From positions 2,108,001 to 2,172,000 of the forward strand of contig OX637805.1 in NCBI GenBank assembly GCA_951802425.1: a stretch of 64,000 nt of DNA, given 5' to 3'. Positions 44,868 to 55,136 of the stretch are shown piece after piece. The notes beneath the pieces were generated by a model. The model saw only the letters and a program-made list of their open reading frames with translations. It ran no database searches and was not told the DNA's origin. The stretch comes from Clavaria fumosa (Eukaryota > Basidiomycota > Agaricomycetes > Agaricales > Clavariaceae). Made by a program: the position numbers and the translations under genes. Position 1 is the stretch's first letter; each line of letters begins with the position of its first letter.

Positions 44868-44955
44868 ATGGGGACTGTAGTGTAATGGGTAACATAGCAG
44901 TTGTGGGTTGAGTCCAATTCTATGAGCACTTGAGTTCAACTCCCATTGAGTGCAT
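44868..44955 (+). other. tRNA-like Pol III promoter pair (A and B boxes)
   Basis: TAGTGTAATGG at 44878-44888 fits the A-box consensus TRGYNNANNNG, and GTTCAACTC at 44934-44942 fits the B-box GWTCRANNC, 45 nt apart. The sequence does not fold into a convincing full tRNA, so it may be a decayed tRNA or the head of a SINE carried in the insertion. Confidence 0.45.
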
Positions 44956-45511
44956 AATTTAGAGGCTAAAAAAATACCTGGAGATATAGTCAAAATCACT
45001 AAAAGTATGTAGAAACCACCTCAAATATCAAGTTAAAATGTGCTTGATAGCAGTGACATTTACCTGGAGAGCAGCAGGTGAATTTGGTCATATATGTGCT
45101 GAAAAATAACCCATTTGATTTACCTGATTATCAACCAGTACAGTTTCAAGATATCATCAACAAATTAATTTTGTGCAATTTCTTGTGGTGAAAGAGAGTG
45201 AAAAACACCTAAGATTATGGCTAAGATGACCCAAAAACCAACATGAAATTCACCTATTAGATCAGTTTAAAATGCACTTGTGATAGAGTGAAATTCACCT
45301 ATTATAGATCAGTTTAAAATACACTTGAATTGTAGTATTGTTCACCCAAAGAACAGTGGGTGAATTTGGTCATATATGTGGTGAAAATCACTCATTCATC
45401 TACCCTGATTATCAACTAGTCCTGGTGAATTTCACCTAGGAAGCCATTGCTATTCACCACATTTCAGGGTTATTTTTGTGGTGATTTCCACCCAGCTTGG
45501 GGCCTGCAGTG

Positions 45512-47071
45512 TTTGAGATAAAGTATCGCACTGGCAAGTCAAATACAAAGGCAGATGCACTCTCCCAGAGACCAGACTATGGAGAGATGGTGGAGGAGGA
45601 TGCACTGGTGCAGGTTTTCCTGGAAACGGAAGTCCGTGTGTCATTCACATCGGAAATGGAGACGCTGCTCCAGAAAAATAGTGCAGTACACATACAGAAG
45701 CCGGAGGAGCTTGATGATGAGTGGATGCGAGATCGTGCTGGACTCTGGCGAAAGGGGATAGTCACTTGGGTCCCCCTAGGAGCTCGTGAGGCTGTCCTTG
45801 AGTTTGAGCATGACCTCCCTGCTGCTGGACACCCTGGGCCCCAGAAGTTGAGAGCAGCACTAGTGAAGGGTTATTGGTGGCTGGACATGGTAAAAGATGT
45901 GGATCGGTATGCCCAGGGGTGTGAGACATGCCAGCGGACGAAGCCCGACCATACCAAGCGTGCTGCCCCACTGCACCCCCATCTGGTTCCCAATGGTCCC
46001 TGGTTGGTGATCTCATGGGACATAGTCGGTCCCCTCCCCCTCTCCCATGGACATAATGCCATCCTTGTCATTGTCGACAAGTTCACAAAACGGACACTGC
46101 TCGAAGCGATTGGGCTCGACCTCATGGGACTTGGAGCAGTGCATCTCCTCTGGGATCAAGTGTTCTGTGACCATGGAGCCCCTCACAAGGTTGTGAGCAA
46201 CCGGGGGCCCCAGTCTGTGCCCCACTCCATGATCCGGGTAAAGGCAAATCCAAGTACTGCCTTCCATCCACAGACTGATGGACAGACGGAATGGGCGAAC
46301 CAGGAGATGGAGATCTATCTCCGGGCCTATGTGGACCACCTCCAGGATGATTGGGCTGAGTGGTTGTTGACTGCTGAGTTTGCTCTTAACAATCGTGAGC
46401 ACTCCACAACAGGACAGACACCTTTCTTCCTCAACTATGGCTGGCACCCATGGAATGGGGGGCTCCGCCCACCCTCGGAGGTAAACCCTGCTGCAGATGA
46501 GTGGATGGCTAAGCTCACAGAGTCCCGAAGAGCAGCCAAGGCAGTGATGGAGAAAGCAGCAGCTGCAATGAAGAGGAGCTATGATGTTGGGAAGCATCCG
46601 AGCTGTGAGTACTCTACAGGAGACCTGGTCTGGTTAGACACCTGGAACCTGAAAATGGACCAGCCCTCGAAGAAGCTTGACCATAAACGAGCAGGGCCCT
46701 TCGCCATTGAGGAGAAGGTGGGGCCAGCAGGGTATCGGCTCAAGCTCCCTCAGGCCTGGCGCATCCATCGGGTCTTCAATGAGTTGCTGTTGACACCTTA
46801 CCATCCCCCTTCCTTCCCTTCTCAGAACCTGCCTCCCCCTCCACCCCCTATGATCAATGGTGACCACCTGGAGTATGATGTGGAGGTGATCCTTGATGTT
46901 AAAAAGGTGGGGCGTGGAGTGAGATACCTGGTGAAGTGGTTGGGATACCCTGTAGAGGAGAACACTTGGGAGCCACAACAGAACCTCACCAATGTGGCAC
47001 TGCTTCTCCGGGACTTCTTCCTTGCTCACCCTGACAAGGCCAAGCTAGTTGGTCGGGACGCCCAGCCTTAA
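45512..47071 (+). pseudogene. Element D end of RNase H, integrase and chromodomain
   Basis: Long open frame: KYRTGKSNTKADALSQRPDY (RNase H end), HDLPAAGHPGPQKLRAAL with CETCQRTKPDH (integrase zinc region), VISWDIVGPLPLSHGHNA and TAFHPQTDGQTEWANQEM (core). A small deletion before MIRVKANPS is likely. The tail has GDLVWLDTWNLKMDQPSKKL and the chromodomain (LEYDVEVILDVKKV, RYLVKWLGYPVEENTWEP), ending GRDAQP just before the polypurine tract. Confidence 0.92.
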
Positions 47072-47082
47072 GAGGGGGGTGA
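47070..47082 (+). other. Polypurine tract of element D
   Basis: AAGAGGGGGGTGA-type purine run directly before the 3' LTR, the same as in element B. Confidence 0.75.
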
Positions 47083-47373
47083 TGTTAGGATCACTTATGT
47101 AAGCCATCCCAAAGTGCAGTTGTGGAGAAACTGGGGAGGGTTGTTGGAAGGTCACATGACCTGTGGCTGGGTCATATTATGTAATCATGTAAGACCACAT
47201 GACCTGGGGCCTGGGCGCATCACGTGATCCGAGGGTCCGAGCGTGGGAACGCCAGCAAGTGCCGAAGCGTTCGCTATAAGTACTTTCACTTTTCCTTTTT
47301 TGTACTCTTTTCCCCTTATCTTAGTATTGTTGTCATGACCTTACGCTTAAGTTGTGTGAGACCCAGTCTGATA
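47083..47373 (+). repeat. 3' LTR of element D
   Basis: 291 bp, starts TGTTAGGATC and ends AGTCTGATA. It differs from the 5' copy mainly by CpG transitions (for example AACGCC here and AATGCC there). Confidence 0.92.
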
Positions 47374-47378
47374 CCCTA

Positions 47379-49043
47379 GTCCCAAGGGCCCAAACCTGTG
47401 CAGTATCAGGTACCCCATGAATGGCAGAGGAGTATAAGAAGGATATTATGCTGCTCCGAGCCCAGCTGGAGCTGTATGAGAGAGAGAGGGGGGCCCCTGC
47501 TGGAGAGAAAAGTTGTTCCAGCCCCCATTCCATCCCTGTGCCTGCAACAAGTATACCCAAGTACACTATCTTGCAGCAGAGACATACCCGAATTGGGGCT
47601 GAGGTGAAGGAGGAAGTGAGACTGGCAGAGTGCCTAGCCATGGTGCAGCCAGAAGTGGGGAAATGTGTGCCACAAAAGCTAGCCATCCAGGTGCACTTGG
47701 AGGCTCTCAGCACTGGCAAGTTGGCCATGATGAAGGCCCTTGTCAACTCAGGGAGCACCAACTGCTTCATGGACTTGGAGTGGGCAAAGAAAGTGGGACT
47801 AGAGCCATCTCCCCTGCAGAACCCAATCATGATGTACAATGTGGATGGGACACAGAAAAGAAATGGAAAGGTCTGGTATGGGATAGATTTACTGGTGAGG
47901 GTTGGTGACCACCAGGAGCAGATCCACTTTCTGCTGGGAAAGACCCAGTCTCACATGGTAATCCTTGGGCATGACTGGCTCAAGCGACACAACCCTGACA
48001 TTGACTGGAAGAAGGCAGAGCTGAGCCTTACCCACTGCCCCCCAGTGTTCTCCATCCCCTCGAGCCCCTGCACCACCAAAAATGAGTACCCTCACATCCA
48101 CAAGTATTCCAGACACCTGTCTTCCCAACTCTGGCCCTACCCCTGATTGGCCCAGCCACTACCCTTCAGTCTTCAGTGAAGCAAAGTGGGATGAGCTCCC
48201 CCATTCCCACCCAGACTTTGACATTAAAATTGAGTTCAAGAAGGACTGGGCACCTTTCCTCTAAGCTGTACTCACTGATGTGAGAAGAGATAGAGGAGAT
48301 GAACCATTGGGTGGATGAGCAGCTTGCTTCTGGACAAATCCGGCCCTCAAAATCCCTGTATGCCAGCCCCTTCTTCTTCAAACATGAGAAGAACAAGCTG
48401 CAGCCGATTATTGACTACTTGAGGCTGAATGTGCACCTGATCAAGGACAAGTACCCCTTCCCCCACATCCAAGACACAGTGTATGTGCTTAAGGGAGCAT
48501 CAATCTACTCTAAGATTGATGCAAAGGGAGGTTTCCCATCTATGCAGGTCTGGCCAGAGCACCAGCACTGCTGCACCTTCCTGACACCTCATGGACTCTT
48601 TGAACCAGCTGTCATGTGGTTTTGACTGCAGAATGCACTGGCCACCTTCCAACATTTCATGAACCATGTGCTGAGGGAGGAGATTGCAGGAGGACATATG
48701 TGGATGACATCATTGTATTTGCAGAGGACTTGGCAATGCACTGGTACTGGATGGATCAGGTCCTGTGGAAGTTCAGGGAGAATGGGCTGTGTCTCAGACT
48801 CAGCAAGTGTGAGGTTGAGAAGGATGAGATCCTCTTCCTTGGGATGAAGATCTCCCACAACTGTTTGGAGCATGACCCAGCTAAAAGCATGATGATCTGT
48901 AACTGGCCATGACTGAGGAATGTGAAAGAGGTCCAGAGGTTTAACAGGATGCTAAACTACCTCCATCAGCACATCCCAAACCTCTCTGCCCAAGCTAAAC
49001 CACTATTCTGGCTGACTGGGAAGGTTCTGTGGAAATGGGAGGA
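47379..49043 (+). pseudogene. Element C, gag end, protease and reverse transcriptase
   Basis: Continues the gag of 38096-38893: VPRAQTC, then EEYKKDIMLLRAQLELYERE, protease MMKALVNSGSTNCFMDLEW (active site lost), then reverse transcriptase ASPFFFKHEKNKLQPIIDYL, FEPAVMWF, and a damaged active site (a deletion removes part of the region before the VDDIIVFAEDLA block). It stops at LFWLTGKVLWKWED, where another repeat begins. Stops at several places match CpG decay. Confidence 0.87.
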
Positions 49044-49760
49044 TGTTACGGGAAGTAGTGCTGAGGGCTTGGATGAACTTTCCATGAGGTTATCTGGTGC
49101 AGGGACTATCCAAGTCCCTAAAGGAGGAATAAGAGGTTCAAAGGTGGTCTGATCTGTAGGATCAAATTGCAAGAGGATGTGGTTGCTTGGTATCCCTGGT
49201 CCTAAGAAGGATCAGAGTAATGTGGCTCAGGCCTGGTATTCAGCCTCATTGGTCTCAATTACACATTGGCAGAGGTTAGTAACTCTGCAAGCAAAAGTGT
49301 ATTCAAGGGCCAGTTGGCTTGGATGATCCTGTCCAAGGATATTGATACAGGTGGAGTGACTGAACTCAATCAGATAGAGTGTGAGCTGAGTGATCTGCTC
49401 CTTCCATTGACATAAGGAAGGATGGAGTCTTCCGGAGGTTGGTGTTAAAGCTACTTTGGGCCAGGTGGAGATAGAGTATCTCTCCGGTGAAGTAGGGAAT
49501 GCCAGTGTGATTCACCGAAATATGATAAGGTGATAGAAGACAAGTGAACAATGCTAAGGTACTTCTCATGTCATCATGCCCCTTATATACCCAAAGGGGA
49601 CTGCACACCATGTGGTGCAGCTCTTTGTCCACAGCCCAAGGATACTGCTCTTCCCCCTCTATAACAGGATGTGCTGGGGGCCACACAAACTTAACTTCCT
49701 CCCCCACTCTGATGTCTTTCAACAAGTCACCCCCCTCATACTCTCTTGCGCCACCTTTCA
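49044..49760 (+). repeat. Possible LTR of a further retroelement
   Basis: Begins TGTTACGGGAAGT directly where the RT of element C is cut, and could end CACCTTTCA at 49760, just before a possible primer site (GTCCAACGTGGTGCC). A TATA-like CTTATATACC lies near 49575. There is no second copy in the window, so the ends are inferred from TG...CA only. Confidence 0.4.
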
Positions 49761-51089
49761 TTGGGTGGTCCAACGTGGTGCCAACAACCTCCTTATTCTT
49801 ACCATTTCTCAACAATGCTATGCTTGCAGACATCCTGGCCATTTTGCATTGGCATGCCCTCAAGTTGTCTGCCTTGGAAATCTCATCTGTGACCTCCTCG
49901 AGGATCCTCATGGTGAGTTAGCTGAGCTGCTTCTCCCTGTCTCTGGTAAGTCTGATTGCTTATAGGTTGGGACTGGACTCCTCCCCATCCTCCCTCACCA
50001 ACCACCTGGGCCACCACCCCCTGGGGTGACCAAGGTACCTGGTACCAAGGTGGGCGAGATTGGGCTGGGATCAGCTCTGGTCCTGTACATCCCACTTACT
50101 GTCTTCAGGCCCAGATCTCCAAACTCTGGGTGCCCTGTTGGTGGCACCTCCTCCATTGCCCACCCTTCCTCCTGTCAATCTCCCCCTCTCCTACTCCTCC
50201 CTCCCATCTCCTGCTCTGGATGATGAGGGCCCTCTCAGTGCTGTGCAGGATCTGCAAGAGGCAGCCCTGGAGGCTGGGATCTGGGATGGGGAGTTTGCCT
50301 CCCATCCTTTAAGGGCTGCTCTCAGGTTTGTAGGTGAGTTGGACTTCTCAGACTCCTCTGAGGAGTCATGGGAAGAGGGGTCCTGGGCATCCAATTATAG
50401 TACTTCAGGCTCCTCCCTTGATGAGGAGGGGTCCTGGCTTTCTTTCATGTAGATAAATATCATATTTATCTTGCAATAAAATATATAGCTGGGGTTTGGC
50501 CCTCATTCTTGTGATTTGCCCTGTGCTTCTTAAGTTAAGGATTGAAATTTGTTGGTTGGACAGTGCAGATAACACTTTCATGACAGCAATGCTGCTCAAT
50601 ACAGACAACTGACTGAGCAGTAAGTGCAAAAATCTTTCTAATAATCCTTGGAGATTGTTTTATCTCATACTACCTTCCTTAGATATCATTTCTCTAAGGG
50701 CTCTACCAGATTTTTCTATAATTCTCCCTGTCATTATCCCTTGCCACTCCCTTCCTCATTTGGCTTTCCCTTTCTCTAATCTCACTTCTATGACTCCTGA
50801 CAAAGCTTGAAGCCCACCAGCTGCAGATCATCCTCTTTCTCTGACAGACATCTGCTGTGACACCTGCACTTAAAGCTCCTGCCACACAGATCCCTTTTAT
50901 CTTGGTTGCTTGTTCTTTAGGTTAAACTTCCTTTTCTTTCTGCTTTATATACATTGTATTCTAGACCTTGGAGAGCTCATGTTCAGTACTCCTGCATGAC
51001 TCTCCAGGTATGAAGTCTGTTCATTACCTTGATCTTGTATGCTAATACAACATGTTCAGTACTCCCACATGATTCTCCAGGTGCCATAG
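49761..51089 (+). pseudogene. Retroelement internal remnant with CCHC knuckle
   Basis: A plus-strand frame has CYACRHPGHFALACP (C-X2-C-X4-H-X4-C) at about 49818-49862. Then come Pro-rich and later acidic, Ser-rich frames (LDFSDSSEESWEEGSW) ending at 50450. A polyadenylation-like AATAAA lies at about 50475. From there to 51089 the sequence is AT-rich with nothing recognised. The parent element class is unclear. Confidence 0.4.
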
Positions 51090-51605
51090 GTGTGCTGCTG
51101 TGAGATTATGAGACCTGGGGAGGGTTCACAGGAGATGTCCTCTGGGGAGCACCTTCAGTTTGCAAAACTGAATGGTCAGAACTATGCTACATGGGCTATT
51201 CATATGAGATTTGTGCTAAAATATCTGTGGTCACTAATCAAAGGCAAGGAAGTTTGCCCAGCAATGCCAACTGGATCAGCCAATGGATTGCCTCCGAAAG
51301 CAGAAGAAGTTGTGTGTGTCCAGACCCTCATCAATGAGTGGGAGGCCAGGGACAAAGCCACACAAAGGTTGATGTACAGATCAACCAATGAATTGCAGTG
51401 GCCACATGTAGCTGACTGCAAGCTCTTTCCCCTTAGCCCTTCACTGAGGATCTGGACTGACACTGACTTGATTTTTCAGCCAAGACTATCAAGACAGAGA
51501 GATAAAACCAGACAGCATCAAGAAAATTTGATGTTTCCTGATGCAGATGCAACACCCTGGCTTGGGCAAGCCATTGGACATTGCATATTAGGAAGAGAGT
51601 TTTAG
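51090..51605 (+). pseudogene. Ty1/copia-type gag remnant
   Basis: The N-terminal part reads LQFAKLNGQNYATWAIHM and LWSLIKGKE, then INEWEARDKATQRLMYRS, typical of copia gag (UBN2/DUF4219-like). It is cut off after about 130 residues; the following sequence is unrelated and host genes start 120 bp later. This marks the right edge of the repeat core. Confidence 0.65.
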
Positions 51606-51725
51606 CCTTCACTCCTTCTACATGGAATTTCCCTTGATTTGGCATGGCAATCTTCCCCAAAAAGGTAACCAGCCAGTTATGGAGTCTGGAAGGAGCCTAA
51701 AATTGAGCTTAGGACAACGACTGGC

Positions 51726-53797
51726 ATGACTCTGGGTCATCCGATCCCAACTTTCACCCAACATGCATTGTCTGTCTCGCTGCCGACATGGCGAGACAAT
51801 GTGGGATATGAGGAAGGAGAAAAACGAGTCGTTGATGCTATGGCCACAGGCTACCCTCGCTTTTTCATACATCGCAGCGTCCAGAAAGCGAGTCGTCATT
51901 CCCGTTTTTGAACAATATGCTCATATCGATTCACGCAGCTCGCTCGAATATCAGAGCAGAAATTCGGTACATCAGGGGAGCGGTGCTTTCTGTTTCCCAC
52001 CAAGAGAGTCGCGACAAGCTGTCGGACCTGGATGCTCGAGCGCTTGAGGTCCTCGGAATCGCCAGTGCCTCGAGTGCGTCTAGTGCAATTCTCCTTCTTC
52101 GCTGAGGAGAAGTCCACCGTCTCGGACTGTGGCTGCGGTGTTACTCCGGTGCACGAGTGTGCCGAGCTGCACATTGTTCTTTTTCCTTCGGAACATCTTC
52201 AGCTCGCAAAACAGTTTTGGCAGCACACAGGCACGGGCATTTCCAGTCGTCTAGCAGAGCATTTTCTTTCCCTGTTAGTGGATCAAGGCTCACCGCCTCT
52301 GACACCGATCAGCCCAAGTGCCCGATTCCCATCCAAGAACAAGCATTATGCCGTTCGGGACTCCCGCCCATCCGTCGACCTCGACACTCAGCCCGTGGCG
52401 CTCGAATCGAAGATCGGCCATCCTTCTATAGAATCACTCGGCAATGATTGTCAAGTCTACGTCGAGGAGCGTTACGGTCGTAACCTTAGTAGGTCCTTCG
52501 CTAGTCTTGCAAAGCGGGCCTTGCGGCGCCGCATTTCTGGGGTTCTCGTTCGTGAAACAGTGAACGATGAATTCCTTGGTATTGGCCTTCCACAAGTGGG
52601 CCCCAGCTGCAGGGGCGTGGTGGATGTGACAGAGAACGACGTTTTCCTGTTCCCTTCCGGAATGTGCGCAATCTGGAGTGCCCATCAGCTATTACTGGCT
52701 GTACGCCCAGTTGCAAAGAGCGTCTGTTTTGGGTGGGTTTCTTCTTTTCTTCTTCCGGTTTCAGGCTTATGTTTTTATGTTTTTCGGCTGTCGAAGGTTC
52801 CCTTATACTGACACCTTCAAAATCCTGGAGAAATGGGGTCCTGGATGCCATTTTTTGGGTCATGGCTTAAATTCATCGATCGACGAGCTGGAGGCTATTC
52901 TAGCGACATCACACAGTCCTTCTTCTGTCGAACCACCGATATTGGCGCTTTTCACCGAGTTTCCTTCTAACCCTCTACTCCGTTCGGCAGATCTCCCCCG
53001 CTTGAGAGCTCTCGCAGATAAGCACGACTTCCTTATCGTTGTTGATGAGACTGTTGGAAATTTTGTCAATGTCCAAGTTTTACCATGGGCAGACATCGTG
53101 GTCAGCAGTCTGACCAAAGTCTTTAGCGGTGACTCTAATGTCATGGGTGGCAGGTATCGTGGTCAATTCTTCTTTCGAACGATTATTAATCACACGCTCG
53201 AGCAGCCTCGTCTTGAACCCGGAAGGTCGACACTACGCCGCCCTGAAGACACACTTATCTTCGGCGTTTGAAGACATCTACTTTGACGAAGATGCCATTT
53301 ATATGGAGCGTAACTCACGCGACTTCAAGCAGCGCATTCGCAAGATTGATTCCAACGCCGAGGCCTTGTGTGATGTTCTCTATTCTCGTTCCCTCGTCGG
53401 GGGAGGAGGAAATGTGTCGCATCCTGCGATCAAGCAAGTATTCTATCCTAAGTGGGAGACACGAGAGCACTACGACCGTTGTCGCGTCAAAGATATCGGC
53501 GGCCCGACTGGATTCGGAGGCTTGTTCTCACTCACATTCACATCCACCGCGGCATCGCAAGCGTTTTTCGACGCGCTTCCGTGTCACAAGGGCCCGAGCC
53601 TGGGCACCAATTTCACACTCGCCTGTCCATACACGATCCTGGCGCATTATGCAGAGCTGGAGTGGGCGGCTGAGTACGGCGTCGAAGAGGGTCTGATCAG
53701 GGTTAGCGTTGGGATGGAGGAAAGAGAGGAGTTATTCAAAATGTTTCAGCTGGCGTTGGAAGCTGCTGAAGCTCACGGCCTTGCTTGTGTTTCCTAA
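51726..53797 (+). CDS. Cystathionine gamma-synthase
   Basis: PLP-dependent enzyme of the transsulfuration route from cysteine to methionine. Four exons (51726-51887, 51939-52732, 52797-53153, 53206-53797) join in frame to 634 residues, normal for the fungal enzyme. The N-terminal part has [17 protein letters not shown] and [14 protein letters not shown], then [23 protein letters not shown], and [19 protein letters not shown]. The PLP lysine is Lys426 in [18 protein letters not shown]. The C-terminal domain has [14 protein letters not shown] and ends [16 protein letters not shown]. The first intron starts with GC. It is the first intact gene right of the repeat core, with its start only about 120 bp from the copia remnant. 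Confidence 0.93.
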
Positions 53798-53957
53798 ACT
53801 CGTCTTCTTCTCCATGCATTGAAATGGATTTGCTGCGCGGTCTCGTGACTTGTGTCTGGTCCAAACTCGAATCGACGCTATGTTGGATGTGCTGTAACGG
53901 TACACCGCTGCGCATCAAACGAACCCTGCCTTTCACACCATTCAAAGGCGCGGACTT

Positions 53958-54887
53958 ATGAACTTGTCTTATCCCAAACGTAGTTTAGAATTCGGACTCT
54001 CATTCTCCAATTCGGACCCATCATTCCATGCAGAAACCGAGGTCGGGGTCCTTGACTGTGTTCCGCTACGCTCTCCCAGCCGTCTAGGATTTCGCCCCAA
54101 TGACTACGCGCAGGACTTTGGCAAGGCACAACCCGGAACCATCCAGCAGTCTTGGCATCTGTTCCAAACGATTGATCACAATGTTGGAGACAACGAAGAT
54201 CTTGCGGAAGGGCCAGAAGACCCAGAAGAGGATCTAACGGACGTCTCCTTGTCTGACGGAGAGTGTTGCAACATGTCGGACTTCTCAGACTCTTCTGTCG
54301 AGGACCTCACCCACAAACCGACGCTACCCACTTTCGGGCTCCGAACAGACGCCAACGCTGATGCCATGACCACGGTAATATCTAAGACGGAAACCACTGC
54401 TGTACTCGTCCCGACGCCCGTCATCCTTCCCATCACACCGCCTCCACGGCTGCAGACGGCTGCTGCAATGCGACACGCATACACGCACCGCGGGCACTCC
54501 CGCTCGTCGCTCATGCACACTAAATGGTTTTGGCTCGCGCGACGCGCGATATGGATGGACTGGGACACTCGAGCTTCCCGGAGAGAGACAGAGGCCTCTG
54601 ATACTGCCACCATCGTCCCACCTACTGGTGCCAAAACCCCCTATGACGGGATCGAAGTGACACCGCCTGAAACACACCCTGTCTTACTGCACACACAAAT
54701 GCAAACCCGCCCGCTCGACGCTATCAATCTTCATGCACGCGTCGCGTCGGAATTCGATTCAGATCATAGACGGATAGACCATGACCTAACATGTGAACTA
54801 GAGAGGGCGACGTCGACATGCCGTTCCCTCACATTACAGCGCGAACACGAAGACGACGATAATACCTGGATTTGCATTGACCCTTGA
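53958..54887 (+). CDS. Hypothetical protein, intronless
   Basis: 309 residues in one frame with CpG-rich host-like codon use. Features are an acidic segment (residues about 75-110, EDLAEGPEDPEEDLTDVSLS), a Ser/Thr/Pro-rich middle and a tryptophan-rich basic patch (HTKWFWLARRAIWMDWD, about residues 196-212) that could be a binding motif. No signal peptide or membrane span. It lies 160 bp downstream of the cystathionine gamma-synthase gene on the same strand. The family is not recognised. Confidence 0.6.
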   Translation: MNLSYPKRSLEFGLSFSNSDPSFHAETEVGVLDCVPLRSPSRLGFRPNDYAQDFGKAQPGTIQQSWHLFQTIDHNVGDNEDLAEGPEDPEEDLTDVSLSDGECCNMSDFSDSSVEDLTHKPTLPTFGLRTDANADAMTTVISKTETTAVLVPTPVILPITPPPRLQTAAAMRHAYTHRGHSRSSLMHTKWFWLARRAIWMDWDTRASRRETEASDTATIVPPTGAKTPYDGIEVTPPETHPVLLHTQMQTRPLDAINLHARVASEFDSDHRRIDHDLTCELERATSTCRSLTLQREHEDDDNTWICIDP

Positions 54888-55136
54888 TCCCAATACTTCG
54901 CGCATTCCTGCAGACATTGGCTGATACCCTTATCCTTATTCCTTTTATATTTGCATCGATTTGTGTTGCGACGAAGTATAGATAATGATATTGACGTTAG
55001 AAAATGCTCCCATAATTCGGTGTGACATGGGCCTCGATTCCATACGGGGTGTAATGACTACTATAGTACAGTGCCTACCAGGATGCTTTCCACAGAGCAC
55101 AAATCAAAAAGTTCAGGGTCTCCATCGGAAGTCGCC

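Larger units (their letters stand above)
43921..45511 (+). mobile_element. Non-autonomous DNA element in RNase H of D, one end inverted
   Basis: The insert ends CCAAGCTGGG... mirror-like: the right end on the minus strand reads CACTGCAGGCCCCAAGCTGG. The left end reads CACTATGGACCCAATAGCAG, now inverted at about 44034-44053. The host sequence TTT is duplicated (45512-45514 and, inverted, 44054-44056). CACT termini and a 3-bp duplication suggest a CACTA-type non-autonomous element. No transposase is encoded. It contains a 50-bp tandem array and a tRNA-like Pol III promoter pair. Confidence 0.7.
38894..47373 (+). mobile_element. Element D: Ty3/gypsy chromovirus, plus strand, nested in element C
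   Basis: 5' LTR (38894-39110 plus 40575-40633), self-priming site, leader, gag, protease, reverse transcriptase, RNase H, integrase with chromodomain, polypurine tract and 3' LTR (47083-47373). It interrupts the gag of element C; GTCCCAA occurs on both sides (38886-38892 and 47379-47385), though about five extra bases follow the 3' LTR. It has the longest open frames and the most CpG of the Ty3 copies here, so it is the youngest. Two later insertions (E and a DNA element) interrupt it. Confidence 0.9.

Noticed and set aside
44868..44955. Functional tRNA gene
   Set aside because: The A and B boxes match but acceptor and anticodon stems do not pair convincingly, so it was listed only as tRNA-like.
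43921..45000. Several short open frames such as repeated SLNILQ peptides
   Set aside because: They are translations of the 50-bp tandem array on the minus strand.
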